Of a stretch of 64,000 bases of DNA, positions 51,065 through 62,820 are shown piece after piece. How positions within the stretch are numbered: the first letter of the stretch is position 1; every line of letters starts with the position of its first letter. This stretch comes from Diospyros lotus. Its lineage: Eukaryota; Streptophyta; Magnoliopsida; Ericales; Ebenaceae. The notes beneath the pieces are model-generated. The model searched no databases, was not told the origin of the DNA, and worked only from the letters and a program-made list of their open reading frames with translations. Location: NCBI RefSeq assembly GCF_014633365.1, contig NC_068351.1, positions 7,322,907 to 7,386,906 on the forward strand, in the 5' to 3' direction. The position numbers and the translations under genes were made by a program.

Positions 51065-52503
51065 TATTTCAATATGCTTGATACATGAGTGAAACACTAG
51101 ATTTTCTACTATGCTCTTTGCTGCTAGGTTATCACACCATAAGGTTGGAACATGGGCTAATAGATAGCCCAATTCAGAAAACAAAGATTTTAACCACATG
51201 ATTTCGGTCACTCCTTGTGCTACTACATGATATTCTGCTTCTCCCACAGAACAAGCCACCACAAACTGTTTCCTAGAGCTCCAAACCAACAAATTTTGGC
51301 CAAAAAATATACATAACCACTGGTAGATCTCCTGGTTACTTTACGACTAGCATGGTCTGCATCAGTGTAGACTATTAGGGACAATTCACTAGAGGTAGGT
51401 GCAAACAGCAACCCCAGACCTATTGTGCCCTTGAGATATCGAAGTAACCGTTTACAAGCCATCCAATACTGCACTTTAGGAGAGGATAGGAACTGGCTCA
51501 ATTTATTAACCACAAAAGCTCTATCCGGTCGGGTATAAGTCAAGCATTGGAGATAACCAATAATGATTCTATAGAGCGATGGATTAGAAAAACTATCCCT
51601 TTCATCAATCAATGAAATGCCCAAGTTCACTGTTGTCTCACAGGGCTTGCAATCTTGCATTCCCGCCTTTTTCAACAAATCCAATGTGTATTTGGATTGT
51701 GTAAGATACATACCACTAGCATCTCTATGAGCCTCAAAACCTAGGAAATATTGGATTGAACCTAAGGTTTTGAGCGTAAAATAAGTGTCCAAATCATGAA
51801 TATAGGCCTTAAGAGCCATAGGATCAGACCCCCTGACAAGAATATCAGCAGCATACACCAATATGAACAATACAGCTTTAGTGGTTCTCTTAATAAACAA
51901 AGAAGCAGTTGAAACCGACCTAATAAAACCCCAATTTTGCAAAGTTGTCCTTAATTTGGTGTACCAAGCTCTAGGTGCTTGTTTGAGACCATAGAGTGAC
52001 TTTTTAACCTTACAAACAAAGGAGGAAAATCTGGAATCAATAAAGCCCTCAGGCTGTAACATGTATTCATCTTCAGTTAGGTCCCCATTGAGAGATGCAT
52101 TATTATCATCCATTTATTGTATGTCCCAACCAAAGGTGACTGCCAACAAAAATAAAACTCTAATGATGGGAGTCTTAACAACAGGACTAAAGGTCTCCGC
52201 ATAGTCTATTCCAGGGGTTTGAAGAAAACCCTTACCTACCAAATGAGCCTTATGCTTGAGAATTGACCCATCAGATTTATACTTGACCCTAAATACCCAT
52301 TTGCAACTAATAAGATTCCTATCAGATGAAAACGAAACTAAATCCCATGTATGATTGTGTTGTAATGCAAAGAATTCCTCCTTCATAGTCGTAATACAAT
52401 GAGGATCTAAGAGAGCTTCATGGACTGAATTAGATTCTAGGGTACTCATTAATGCATGGGGAGAGGTAGCAACAGGCTGTTTGGACTTAGATTGAGTTAT
52501 CAT
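51065..52503 (-). pseudogene. Copia F reverse transcriptase and RNase H
   Basis: A long frame 52113-51223 and its upstream part 52503-52114. [93 protein letters not shown] (YAAD for YVDD), LGSIQYFLGFEAHRD. RNase H: VYTDADHASRKVTRRSTSGY, VACSVGEAEYHVVAQGVTEI, LWCDNLAAKSI. The 296-codon frame is the longest in the window, but the catalytic YVDD is lost. Confidence 0.88.
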
Positions 52504-53808
52504 AGGATGAATAAAGGGTGGTGATGGAGCAAGTTTAAGTTTAGGAATATGGGGTTGAATAGGCCGACAAGACTGCTACTTTGAAGAAGGCTCTAAAGAG
52601 TGAAGACATAATAGGAGAGGAAAAAGAATCAGTAGGATCAAAAGGTGATAAGGAAGGAACTGAAGGTTGTGCTACTTGAGGAACATCAGAAGAAAGAGAA
52701 GGAAGGAAATGAAGGATAGAGATTGAAGCACCATGAGACTGAACTGCAGATGAGGAACAAGCTGAGGGTAAGAACAAGCTAGGATAGGGATACTCATCTG
52801 GATTAAATTTAACATGTCTAGGGACATATTTTTTACCGGAAGGATGTAAATATTTATACCCCACTTAAACACAGTTAAAACCAAGAAACACACACTTGGA
52901 AGAACGAAAATCAAACTTGTGTTGGTTATATGGTTGAAGATAGGAAAAGAAGGAGCACCCAAAAGGTTGAAGGTCAATGTAGTTAGGTTGTTTATGATAA
53001 AGTAACTCAAATGGAGAGCAAAATTTCAAGATAGCATAAGGTAAAAGGTTTATAGTGTAGACAGTTGTTTGAAATGCTTCTACCCAAAATTTTAAATGCA
53101 TATGAGTATGGGCTAACAATGTAAGACCCATCTCAGCTATATGTCGATGTTTTCTTTCAGCAACACCATTTTGTCGATGTGTATAAAGACATGTAAAACA
53201 AGGCTGAATGCCATAGGTATGAAGGTAGGCAAAAAGGCTTTAAATTCTCCCCCATTATCAGTTTGCAAGGCTTTTAGTTTTGAGTTATATTGTAACTCAG
53301 CAAACTTATGAAAATTCACAAAAGTGGGTAAGGCATCAAACTTCAATTTCAAGGGAAATAGCCATGTGTATCTAGTATAGGCATCAACAAAGATAAGATA
53401 GTAACGATAACCCTCAATAGAAGTAATAGGAGCTGGACCCCATATATCAAAATAAACCAATTCTAAAGGTTGTTTTGCTGTTATGGGACAATGAGCAAAT
53501 GGAAGTTGGTGTAATTTGCCAATTTTACAGGAATCACAAAAGGAAATATCAAAGTTGGAACAAGAAATATGAAGTTTATTCAAAACATGTTGTAGTATAT
53601 GAGATGCAAGGTGCCTTAATCTGGCATGACATTGCTGCCCGACATTACTTGTTTGGGCTACATTTATGCTAAATGACAGATATGGAGAGAACAAATATTG
53701 TCTTGTACATTTATTTGAAGAAACAGGAAAAGTAACAACAACTTTTGAGGTCTTGAAAGAAGGAATAGCCTTGGACTCAGACACAACATAACCAAATGTT
53801 AGTACCAA
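52504..53808 (-). pseudogene. Copia F integrase
   Basis: Frame 53808-53137: HARLRHLASHILQHVLNKL and [14 protein letters not shown] (zinc part; a histidine of the HHCC set is replaced), [51 protein letters not shown]. The third acidic motif lies in the broken C-terminal part (53131-52541), which includes FWVEAFQTTVYTINLLP and DLQPFGCSFF. Confidence 0.85.
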
Positions 53809-55318
53809 CTGATATAGGCCATCTTTTAAGTGTTTCTCGAAGTAGCACCAGCCCTAAGTCCTTGTCCTTAATCAAACAAGAAGTAGAATTAAACTCAGCA
53901 ACAATATTATTATCCTTTGTGAGCTGAAATACACTAAGGAGACTCTTCTTCATATGAGGAATATGAAGTACATTAGGTAAGGAAATAACGGAGCTAGGGT
54001 TGAGTATGTAAATGACTGACACCAACATTGGAAATAGGTAATGTCTTACCATCGCCAACAGCAACTTTATCAACGCCGTGATATAGAGAGGATAGAGAAA
54101 GATTGTTGAGGCTGGTGGTAATGTGGTTAGTTGCTCCAGAGTTAACAAACCAAGGAAATTCCCCATGAGATGAGGCTTGGGATTGAGTATCAATGGACTG
54201 AGGCAAATAACCATAAGAGGTAGACCCTAAGTCAGCCATCAAAGCTTCATTAGATTCATTAGGATCGGCTAGAAAAACATGCGGAACTTATTGAAACTAA
54301 GAACCACCAACTCTACCAAAATTTCCAAGATTTTGATTATGACCAGAAACTCTTTGAAAACTTCTATCAAAGCGGTGGTAACATTTGTCTACAAAATGGC
54401 CAGGTTTATAACATAGCTGGCAATATACTCTCCTAACACTAGATCGACCTCGACTCTTGCCTCCTCAATTCAGATAATCGCCCCCCATGGGATAAAAAAC
54501 CTCCTCTATTATTAACATAGCCATTGCCAGATCTAGATCCGTAAGAGGCAACATTCACATTCATAGATGGTGAAATAGCAAAATCAAAATTAACAGAAGA
54601 AAAGGTTGATGAATTCTTAGTGGCTAATCTTTCTTCATGCATTAACAAGAGATATTGAACTTTCTCTAAGTTTATCTCATCGATCTGATATGTAATAAGG
54701 CTCACCAGTCACCACAATTTCATAATCATAATCAAGGTCGTTAAAAATAGCTAACAACAAATCCTTGTCACCTAGGGGTTCACCGATAGTAGCTAGAGCA
54801 TGTGCAATAGTTTTGATTCTCAAAATGTAATCATTAACAGAAAGAGAGCTATTCTTAACTGACCTGTAGTTGATGTTTTAATTGAAATGACTTAGCAACT
54901 GTCTGTTGTGAGTAGAGAGTCTCAAGAGAAGACCATACCTTCTCGGATGATTTGCAATGTATCACTTGTGCGAGGACTTCCTTGTCCATCGTAGAAAAGA
55001 GCCATTCGAGAAGAAGTTGATCAAATTGAATCCAGGTCGTGTATGTTGGATTTACAATCAATGAATTAGATCCTTTTGCTTCAGTATTTGGAGCATATTT
55101 AGGCGAAGGCGGAGACTTGTTAACAAATTGAAACAAGTCAAAGGCTCTAATAGTAGCTAAGATTTGTGCATTCCAGAATAGGTAATTACTATATCAAGTT
55201 TGATTGGGACAAAATTGAAGGATTTCGCAACTGAAGGAAAATCAAGTTGCGAGTCAGAAGATAAAGAAGAGTTTGATCGAGGTAACGAGGCGGCACTACA
55301 ATCTTGATCAAATGCCAT
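53777..55318 (-). pseudogene. Copia F gag and protease
   Basis: ATG at 55318: [72 protein letters not shown]. Knuckle YCQLCYKPGHFVDKCYHRF. Protease WFVNSGATNHI (NSG for DSG) and NLSLSSLYHGVDKVAVGDGK. Frameshifts separate the parts. Confidence 0.8.
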
Positions 55319-55345
55319 GGATGTAGGTCAAAGGCTCTGATACCA

Positions 55346-55583
55346 TGTAACTAGGGTTTTAGATGTGAAATGAAGAAACAGAAAATCACACAGGGAGCAA
55401 AATGAGAATGAGAGGTTCTGAAGAATGCTTCAATCCATGAATTAATCAAAATAAAATAAGGCATAGCTGCTATTTATATCCGGCTATCCTTGACAACAAA
55501 CTAACTAACTGACTTAGCTACTTAACTAATCATTTACTAAATACAACAAACAACATAACTAATTGCAAGAATTCACTAACTAT
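55346..55583 (-). repeat. Copia F 5' LTR, outer end truncated
   Basis: Ends TAGTTACA beside TGGTATCAGAGCC (55333-55345, minus). It matches the 3' LTR until about 55580, where gypsy gag codons (AAHLNDVADSWFQGW) begin. Confidence 0.8.
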
Positions 55584-56341
55584 TTAGCCGCACATCTAAA
55601 TGATGTGGCAGATTCATGGTTCCAAGGGTGGAGTGGACAGAGAGCGGAATGGAGATGGCCTAAGTTTGTAGAGGAATTTTGTGCTTGTTTTGGGGAACGA
55701 AACATAACTGATATTGTGGAAGAATGTAACAAATTGAAGCAGGAAGGAACAGTGGAAGAGTATCTAGTAAGGTTTGAGTAGCTTAAGTCAATAATAAGAC
55801 AAGCTCACCCAACGTTGGATGAGCATTATTTTGTGTCTATCTTCCTCAGTGGACTGAGTGATGAGCTAAGGTCGATGGTCAAACTGCTGCAACCTACTTC
55901 AATAAGACAAGAAGCTAAGAAGGCCCATTTGCATGAACTATCATTGGAAGCATTTGTTAAGAAGCACAAGATAATGTCGAAGGGATACGAAAGAAGAAGT
56001 AATTGGCAGAGCAGGGCAGGGGGAAATTTCAAGGGCAACAACTTACCAATCACAAAGGGGACCTATGCACCTCGAGCATCCCTCAGTCATGCTTCTTTGA
56101 AGCCTCTCACAATGGAGCAGAAGCACCAAATGGGGTTGTGCTTTAGATGCGGGGAGAAATATGCACCCGGTCATTAGTGTAGAAAATAGCTAATGCAAAT
56201 GGAAGGGCAAGAGGAAGAAAGGGAAGAACAAGTAGAAGAAACAGGGGAGCAAGAAAATGAGGAAGATGGAGCCGACAAAGAGGGAGGGCAAATATCCTTA
56301 CACACCCTAGAAGGTTGTCCATCGGAGAAAATAATCAAGAT
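55584..56341 (+). pseudogene. Gypsy B gag C-terminus and protease start
   Basis: AAHLNDVADSWFQGWSGQ, WPKFVEEFCACFGERNITDI, KLKQEGTVEEYLVRFE-stop, LSGLSDELRSMVKLLQPTSI, and the zinc knuckle CFRCGEKYAPGH-stop-C. A glutamate-rich linker and ISLHTLEGCPSEKIIKI follow, the usual entry into the gypsy protease. It is cut at 56341. Confidence 0.85.
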
Positions 56342-56721
56342 TGTTGAGCACTTGAGCTCCCCACACGATCCACAATCTTAAACACACACCACGGAACTTT
56401 GAACAAAGAAAACAAAACACAAGAGACCGAGAATTATTCTGGTTCAAATCACCAATTTCTTGGTGACCCTACGTCTGGACTGAAAAGGGCATAGGGCACG
56501 ATTCACTATCTTGAATTCAATCGATACACACTCACAGCTCTTGAAGGAGCTATCTTTTGAAGATTACAAAGTCTAATCTCTCTAGGCTTTTCTCTCACTC
56601 GTACACAATTACTAAAGATACAGAAATAGCTCAAACCAGCCATCTATTTATAAAGGATAGAGGCAGGTTATTACAATGACAAAAAATCCAATAGTTACCG
56701 TTAAAGGTAGTTACCGTTACA
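56342..56721 (-). mobile_element. LTR-like insert replacing the gypsy B protease active site
   Basis: Minus strand TGTAACGGTAACTACC to AAGTGCTCAACA, 380 bp. TATA at CTTTATAAATAGATG, layout similar to the solo LTR at 50486. Flanks AAGAT and AAGAG match in 4 of 5 bases with a one-base shift. Gypsy sequence resumes at LQELGCPLQATLPLAVTIAN. Confidence 0.65.
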
Positions 56722-58440
56722 AGAGTTGTGATGCCCCTTGCAGGCCACCCTTCCCCTAGCTGTTACAATTGCAAACGATAGCAAAATGAACAGTAAATAT
56801 AGGTGCAGGAACTTCACATCGAAGATGTAGGGGAGTGAGTTCACCACTGGTTTGAGAATTCTATGTTTGGGAGGCTGCCATGTCGTGTTAGGCATAGATT
56901 GGACGAAGACAGTGAGCCCATTGATATTTGATTTTAATACATTGAAGTGACTTTTGAAAGGGAAGGCAAGAGATTAACATTAACCGGGTGTTTAGAGAAG
57001 GGAAAGTGTAAAGTGATTTTTGGCAGCAACTTAAAAAAAACTGTTTTGAGCATGGGGGAGCTACCATAGCTCAATTACACTCTTTGTATACAGTCGAGTT
57101 GGAGGAGGAACAAGAGAATACCGAAAGGGAGGCAGCAGTTGTGATCATTCTTGGTTCAGCTTGGATGCTACAGTGACCCCTTCAAGCAAGGTACAATCTT
57201 ACGACTCTTTACATTGGAGACAGGCGCAACTTCTCTAAACTCTTTAAATTCAACAAGAATTATGGAATTATCAACGAGCCGCTTACAAAGTTGCTGAAGA
57301 AGAATGGGTTTGAATGGAATTCCAAGGCAAAGACAACATTTTGCACCCTTCAGGAGGCCATGACACAGGCTCTAATGCTAGCTCTACCCGATTTCTCTAA
57401 ACCCTTTACATTGGAGACAGATGCGTGTGAGTTAGGGTGAGCATCCTGCTAGTACAAGAAGGAAAACCAATAGCCTTTCTCAGGCAAGCCCTGGCCCCAA
57501 AACACTTGGCGCTAAGCATCTACGACAAGGAATTAATCGCAATACTCATGGCAGTAGAGAAGTGGAGATATTACCTAGAAGGGAGTACATTCGTGATAAA
57601 AATGACATTCGTGATAAAAATGACCATAAGAGCCTTAAGTTCTTAATGCAACAAAACTTGCACACTTAGTCACACAAAAAAAAGGAGTAACAAAGCTGTT
57701 AGGATTGGATTACATGATACAACACAGAAAAGGAAAAGAGAATACAGTGGTTGATGCACTGTCAAGAAGAGAGGAGGCAGGGGAATGTCAGGTAGTTTCA
57801 GCCTTGGTGTCAGATTGGATGAAAGAAGTATCAGACAGCTATGAACAAACCCCTTGGGCAAAGGATCTTATGACCCAATTGGCTGCTCTGCCAAATTCAA
57901 TATAAGGTATACAGCTTAAAAGCTAGATTGCTGCGATACAAAGGAAAATTGGTTATAGGAGATGATGCTCAACTCAGAAGGAGGATTTTACAATTCTTAC
58001 ATGCCTCCCCCATTGGAGGACATTCAGGTATGAATGTCACTTACAGCAAGGTCAAACAACTTTTCCATTGGCTGGGATTAAAGAAGGATGTGACCGAGTT
58101 TGTGCTGGAGTGTTCCATTTGTCAACGCTATAAACACGAGCAGGTTCATTACCTAGGCCTGCTCCAACCTCTAGACATTCCAAAGCAGGTGTGGCAGCAG
58201 ATTTCCATGAATTTCGTGGAAGGATTGCCTAGATCAAAGGGTAAGAATACAATACTTGTGGTAGTGGACAAATTGACGAAATTCAGCCATTTTTTAAGCA
58301 CAACTCACCCATTTACAACCCCTGAAGTAACGAGATTGCTGCTAGATACAGCCGTGAAGATACATGGGTTACCCCTATCAATTGTATCAAATAGAGATAA
58401 GGTACTTACCAGTCACTTTTGGAAGGAATTATTCAAACAA
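56722..58440 (+). pseudogene. Gypsy B protease end, RNase H and integrase start
   Basis: Protease end LGGCHVVLGIDW without its DSG active site. Most of the reverse transcriptase is deleted: the sequence passes at about 57190 straight to KNYGIINEPLTKLLKKN and LALPDFSKPFTLETDA (RT thumb and RNase H), PIAFLRQALAPKHLALSIYD, RKGKENTVVDALSRREE. The integrase has HASPIGGHSG and CSICQRYK (zinc part), LVVVDKLTKFSHFLSTTHP and IVSNRDKVLTSHFWKELFKQ, where it is cut by copia G. Confidence 0.88.
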
Positions 58441-59000
58441 TGTTAGAATGTTGTCTCAAGTAAAATCCAGTATATTAGCAGTTAGAATGTATCGAATTTA
58501 GTGGATATATATAGGCAGTTTTTCAGCTTGTAATTAGAATTAAGTTGGAGGGATAAAACCGAAAATGTATATACCGATTATAAGCCTACAGGTTAACCCT
58601 ATTTTTCTATAAATAAGAACAAAGGTCTAGGCTTAGGCGATACATTGTTCATTCTCACGAGGAAATAGAAAGAGGAAAGGTTGTGTGCCAGAAATAGTCT
58701 TTGTAATCTTGGAAAAGCTTGTAATCGTGAGGGTGAGGGTTGTACTGTGATCATTCTGAATTAAAGAAGACTGTTATTGGGAGGCTTTAGAGGCTAGATG
58801 TAGGGTTGTCCTAAGGGGCAATCTGAACCAGGATAAACGGATTGTGTTCTTCTGCGGTTTCCTTTATTTTCTGTCAATTTACATTCTGTTTTCTTTACAT
58901 TTTATTTGTTTCTGTTATCGTTCAAATCTGAGAGTGTGTGCAAGTGTGAGGCAGTGTAATTCGACTAAAGAATCTAGTTCTAAGTGCTCCTAAGTTAACA
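58441..59000 (+). repeat. Copia G 5' LTR
   Basis: TGTTAGAATGTTGTCTC to AAGTTAACA, 560 bp. Over the 46 visible bases of the 3' LTR only two differences are seen. Confidence 0.92.
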
Positions 59001-59003
59001 ACT

Positions 59004-59016
59004 TGGTATCAGAGCC
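59004..59016 (+). promoter_or_regulatory. Copia G tRNA-Met primer-binding site
   Basis: TGGTATCAGAGCC three bases after the LTR. Confidence 0.92.
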
Positions 59017-59083
59017 AATCTTTAGGATCAAGAAAGCCCAAGATTTTCATTGTTCAAAGTTTGTCGTAGAAATAGTGTCGAGA

Positions 59084-59612
59084 ATGTCAGCCACTAGATA
59101 TGACATTGAAAAGTTTGATGGCCAGAATGATTTTGGCCTCTGGAAAATGAAAATGAGAGCTTTACTAGGGAACTTAGGATTAGAAGAAGCCTTAGACGGT
59201 GAATCAAAAATGCCTAAGTCATACTCGGATGAACAGAAAAAGGAGATTGTTAAGAAAGCCTATAATACCTTGATATTGAGTCTAGGGGAAAAGGTGTTGC
59301 GAGAAGTATCAAAGATGAAAACTGCAGCAGAGATTTGGCTTAAGTTAGAAAGCCTTTACATGACCAAGACCCTATCAAGTCGATTGTATTTAAAGGCTAA
59401 GTTCTTTACTTTTAAAATGAATGAAGGATAGAAGCTTCAAGACCATATTGACAATTTTAATAAGCTATGCCTAGATCTGGAAAATATAAAAGTCAAATAT
59501 GATGATGAGGACAAGACATTAGTCTTGTTGCACTCTCTTTCAAAATCATATATTAAAGCATGGCAGGGACACCCTAACCATAGATGGTGTAATAGGGGCA
59601 TTAAATTCAAAA
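59084..59612 (+). pseudogene. Copia G gag N-terminal part
   Basis: MSATRYDIEKFDGQNDFGLW, KMRALLGNLGLEEALDG, EIWLKLESLYMTKTLSSRLY, FKMNEG-stop-KLQDHIDNFN. The stop at 59429 and a frameshift before 59616 separate it from the knuckle. Confidence 0.85.
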
Positions 59613-59615
59613 GAA

Positions 59616-61022
59616 TTGCAATATAGGGTAGATGGGAAGAGCACAGTTGGGGATGTCTTAACAGTCAAGTCTAGATCCGATAAAAAGGACTCTAAGCAAA
59701 CGGGAAGATCTAGGTCTAAATCCAAGAATGGTAGGAAAACTATAAAATGTTATAACTGCCATGAGGAAGGGCATATTAAGAGAAATTGTCCTAAGAGAAA
59801 GAAGGATTTCCTAGATAAACCTAAGACTGAAAATTCCTCATCTATTTGTGAATATGACTATGATAGCGCCGATGCACCTGTAATAGCTGAAAATACAGAT
59901 AAATCTGTATGGGTATTAGATTCCGAGTGCTCATTCCACATGTCACCCCATAAGCAATGGTTCTTGAATTTTAAAGGAATGGAAGGAGGTAAGGTGGTGT
60001 TAGGAAATAATCATGAATGTAGGATTAAAGGCATAGGAGACATAAAGATCAAACTGCATGATGGGTCTATCAAAACATTAAATTCTGTAAGATATGTTCC
60101 TGAACTGAGAAGAAACCTAATTTCCCTTGGAGAGTTAGATAGAAATGGCTACTCCTATAGAGGAGATGGTGGAGTCCTAAGGGTATCTAGAGGCTCCCTA
60201 ATAAGTATGAGAGCAGTCCTAAATAATGGCCTTTATATGCTGCAAGCCCCCACAGTATGTGGAGAAGCTTCAGCCACTGAATTAAAAGCCTGTGACAAGA
60301 CAAGGCTTTGGCATTATAGAATAGCTCACATTAGCGAGCAAGGCCTTAGGGAACTATCTAAGCAAGGGATATTAGGTGAAGGAAAACTTACAGATTTAGA
60401 TAAATGTGAGTCATGCATATTTGGGAAATCAACCAAGGTAAAATTCTCCAAAACTACCATACATTCATCTAAAGCACCTTTAGACAATATTCATTCTGAT
60501 TTGTGAGGTCCTGCCCAAACATTGACTCATGGTGGAGCTAGATATTTTCTATCAATAATAGATGACTTTTCTAAGATGGTTTGGGTGTATGTTCTTAAGT
60601 CAAAATACCACACTTTTGAAGCCTTTAAAGGCTGGAAAACCATGATAGAAAACCAAAAAGGTAGCAAAATTAAAATCATTAGAACTGATAATGGTTTGGA
60701 ATTTTGCAACAAACAATTCTCTCATCTATGTAAAGAAAATGGGATCCTAAGACATTTGACAGCCCCTGGAAATCCAAAACAAAATGGGCATGCTGAAAGG
60801 ATGAATAGGACCTTGCTAGAAAAGGTTAGATGCATGATTTTTCATGCTAAATTACCCAATTTTTGGGGGGGAGAAGCTGTAAACACAGCAGTTTATATAA
60901 TAAACCTATCCCCCTCAGCTGCTATAGGTTTTAAGACCCCATATGAAATGTGGACTGGACATAAACCTAGTTTAGATCACTTAAGAGTGTTTGGATGTTT
61001 GGCATATGTCCATGTTAAGTAA
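59616..61022 (+). pseudogene. Copia G gag end, protease and integrase
   Basis: Open for 296 codons, then 166 codons after a W-to-stop (HSDL-TGA-GP, 60504-60506). Knuckle CYNCHEEGHIKRNC, protease WVLDSECSFHMSP (DSE for DSG, active site damaged), integrase LWHYRIAHI, CESCIFGKSTKVKF, SIIDDFSKMVWVY, IRTDNGLEF, NGHAERMNRTLLEKVR (all three acidic residues present), then FKTPYEMWTGHKPS. Confidence 0.9.
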
Positions 61023-61278
61023 GGTAAACTGGAACCGAGGGCTAAAAGATGTATATTTATAGGGTATCCTTCTGGTATAAAAGGATACAAATTGTGGAGT
61101 CTAGAATCAGGAATTCGTAATACAATAGTATCTAGGGATGTAACATTTGATGAATACTCCACTATAAAAGACAAACTTAGATATATCTAAGGGAAATGAA
61201 GGGAAAACTAAAGCTGTGGAAGTTGAACAGCAGTCAGAATCTTCAGAAAATGTCTTTGATAACCCTATGAATTTAAAT
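61023..61278 (+). pseudogene. Copia G integrase C-terminus
   Basis: KLEPRAKRCIFIGYPSGIKG, GIRNTIVSRDVTFDEYST, then the polyprotein linker up to the hAT insertion. Confidence 0.75.
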
Positions 61279-62179
61279 CAGTGTTCTAAAACGCGTTAAG
61301 CGCTAGTCAGGCGCCAGGCTGGGGCCTAGAAAAACTGCTATTTTTTAAATTAAAATTCATATTATTCTAAATGTACATACAAATTAAAATTCATATTATC
61401 CCAAATACACATATAAATTAAACAAAGATTATGAAATATTAATATAGATTATTAAATTTAGAGTTTAGACTCTTGACTTTGTGGAACACAATTTATAGGC
61501 ATTAGAAATAATAGAATCAAATAAAGACAAAATAACAAAATACAACAATAACAAAATACAACACTTGGCGGAGGAAGAACAACGCAACAAAATACAAGCA
61601 ACAAATTACAACTAGCAAGCAACTGCAACAAAAACACTCGGCGCAGGAAGAAGATCGAGAACCAGCAACGCAAGAGACGGTGGCGGCGTGCGAGCATGAG
61701 AGAGGCAACAGCAAGCAGCAGCAACAATGATGGTGTGTGAGCACGAGACGGTGGCGACGGCAACTCTGCAACTGCAAGAGACGGTGGCAACGGCAACTCT
61801 GCAACTGCAAGAGACGATGGCGACGGCGACTCTGCAACTGCAAGAGACAGTGGTAGCATGCGAGCACGAGAGAGGCAACGGTGACTCTGCAACAAGTTGT
61901 CGGTGGCGGTGCGCGCGAGAGAGAAGGGGAAATCGACGAGAGAGAAGGGGTAACGGGTAAGGGGAAACAAAACCCTAATAAATTTATACTAATCCATTCA
62001 CGTGGCCGATTAGGCCATAATCGACCAGGCGGTTCACATGGCTAGGCATCCGCCTTGGTCGCCTAGGCACCGCCCGATACCGATTAGCCGGGCTAGCGCC
62101 TAAGGTGGCCGATTTGGCCATAATCGCGGCAGCCAGCGGCCGCGCCTCAGCGCCGCTTAGGCCGCGTTTTAGTTCACTG
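61279..62179. mobile_element. Non-autonomous hAT-like element, copy 2 (901 bp)
   Basis: Flanked by perfect 8-bp duplications ATTTAAAT (61271-61278 and 62180-62187). Ends CAGTGTTCTAAAACGCG and, reversed, CAGTGAACTAAAACGCG. It matches copy 1 (26752-27441) in terminal and subterminal sequence and the AT-rich left interior. The middle carries a 33-bp minisatellite absent from copy 1. No transposase. Confidence 0.92.
61745..61856. repeat. 33-bp minisatellite in hAT copy 2
   Basis: About 3.4 copies of a unit beginning GAGACGGTGGCGACGGCAAC (61745, 61778, 61811, partial at 61844). It creates overlapping repetitive frames on both strands. Confidence 0.9.
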
Positions 62180-62187
62180 ATTTAAAT

Positions 62188-62820
62188 CCAGAAAAAGAGA
62201 TGTCTGGAGATTCACCAGACAATACTATAGGACAGCATTCAGATTATAGTAGAGTGAAGAACCATCTAGCATAGAAAGTGAGCTAGACCATGAGAGGTAT
62301 AATGTCGCAAGAGATAGGCAAAGAAGAACCGTAAGGCCTCCAGTTAGGTATGGATATTCGGATCTGGTTTCCTATGCACTTTCAAGTGCAATGGAAGAGG
62401 CTGGTGATGAGCCTCTCACTTTTGAAGAGGCTATGCACTCAAAAGACTCCAAGAAATGGCAAGCTGCCATGAAATCTGAGATGGAGTCCCTTATGAAAAA
62501 TGAGACTTGGACTTTAGTAGAGAAACCCTTAGGAAAAAGGGTGGTGGGCTGTAAGTGGTTGTTCAAGATTAAGGAAGGTGCTGGGAAAGAAGATAAGCCT
62601 AGGTATAAGGCTAGGTTGGTGGCTAGGGGCTTTACTCAAGTACCCGATATAGATTTTAATGAAGTATTCTCACCAGTTGTAAGACATACTTCAATTAGGA
62701 TTCTATTAGCCATAACAGCACACTTAGACTTAATGCTTGACCAAATGGATGTCACAACAGCCTTTCTACATGGAGAGTTGGAAGAAAATATTCTTATGAA
62801 GTAGCCAAAGGAGTACATAT
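62188..62820 (+). pseudogene. Copia G reverse transcriptase N-terminal half
   Basis: KSEMESLMKNETWTLVEKP, KRVVGCKWLFKIKEGAG, KARLVARGFTQVPDIDFNEV, LDQMDVTTAFLHGELEENIL, MK-stop-PKEY. At about 62815 some 50 residues normally present (the [11 protein letters not shown] region) are missing. Confidence 0.88.

Larger units (their letters stand above)
49983..55583 (-). mobile_element. Copia F inserted in gypsy B gag
   Basis: Minus-strand Ty1/copia, same family as copia E, with a 3' LTR at 49983-50248 and a 5' LTR at 55346 to about 55583. The first about 20 bases of the 5' LTR, and some flanking gypsy codons, are missing, so no clean target duplication can be read. It contains a 579-bp solo LTR. 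The polypurine tract TCTGAGGGGGAA precedes the 3' LTR. Confidence 0.88.

Noticed and set aside
61458..61970. Cysteine- and alanine-rich repetitive open frames of 77-170 codons on both strands
   Set aside because: They arise from the 33-bp minisatellite in hAT copy 2; the length is divisible by three so all frames stay open.
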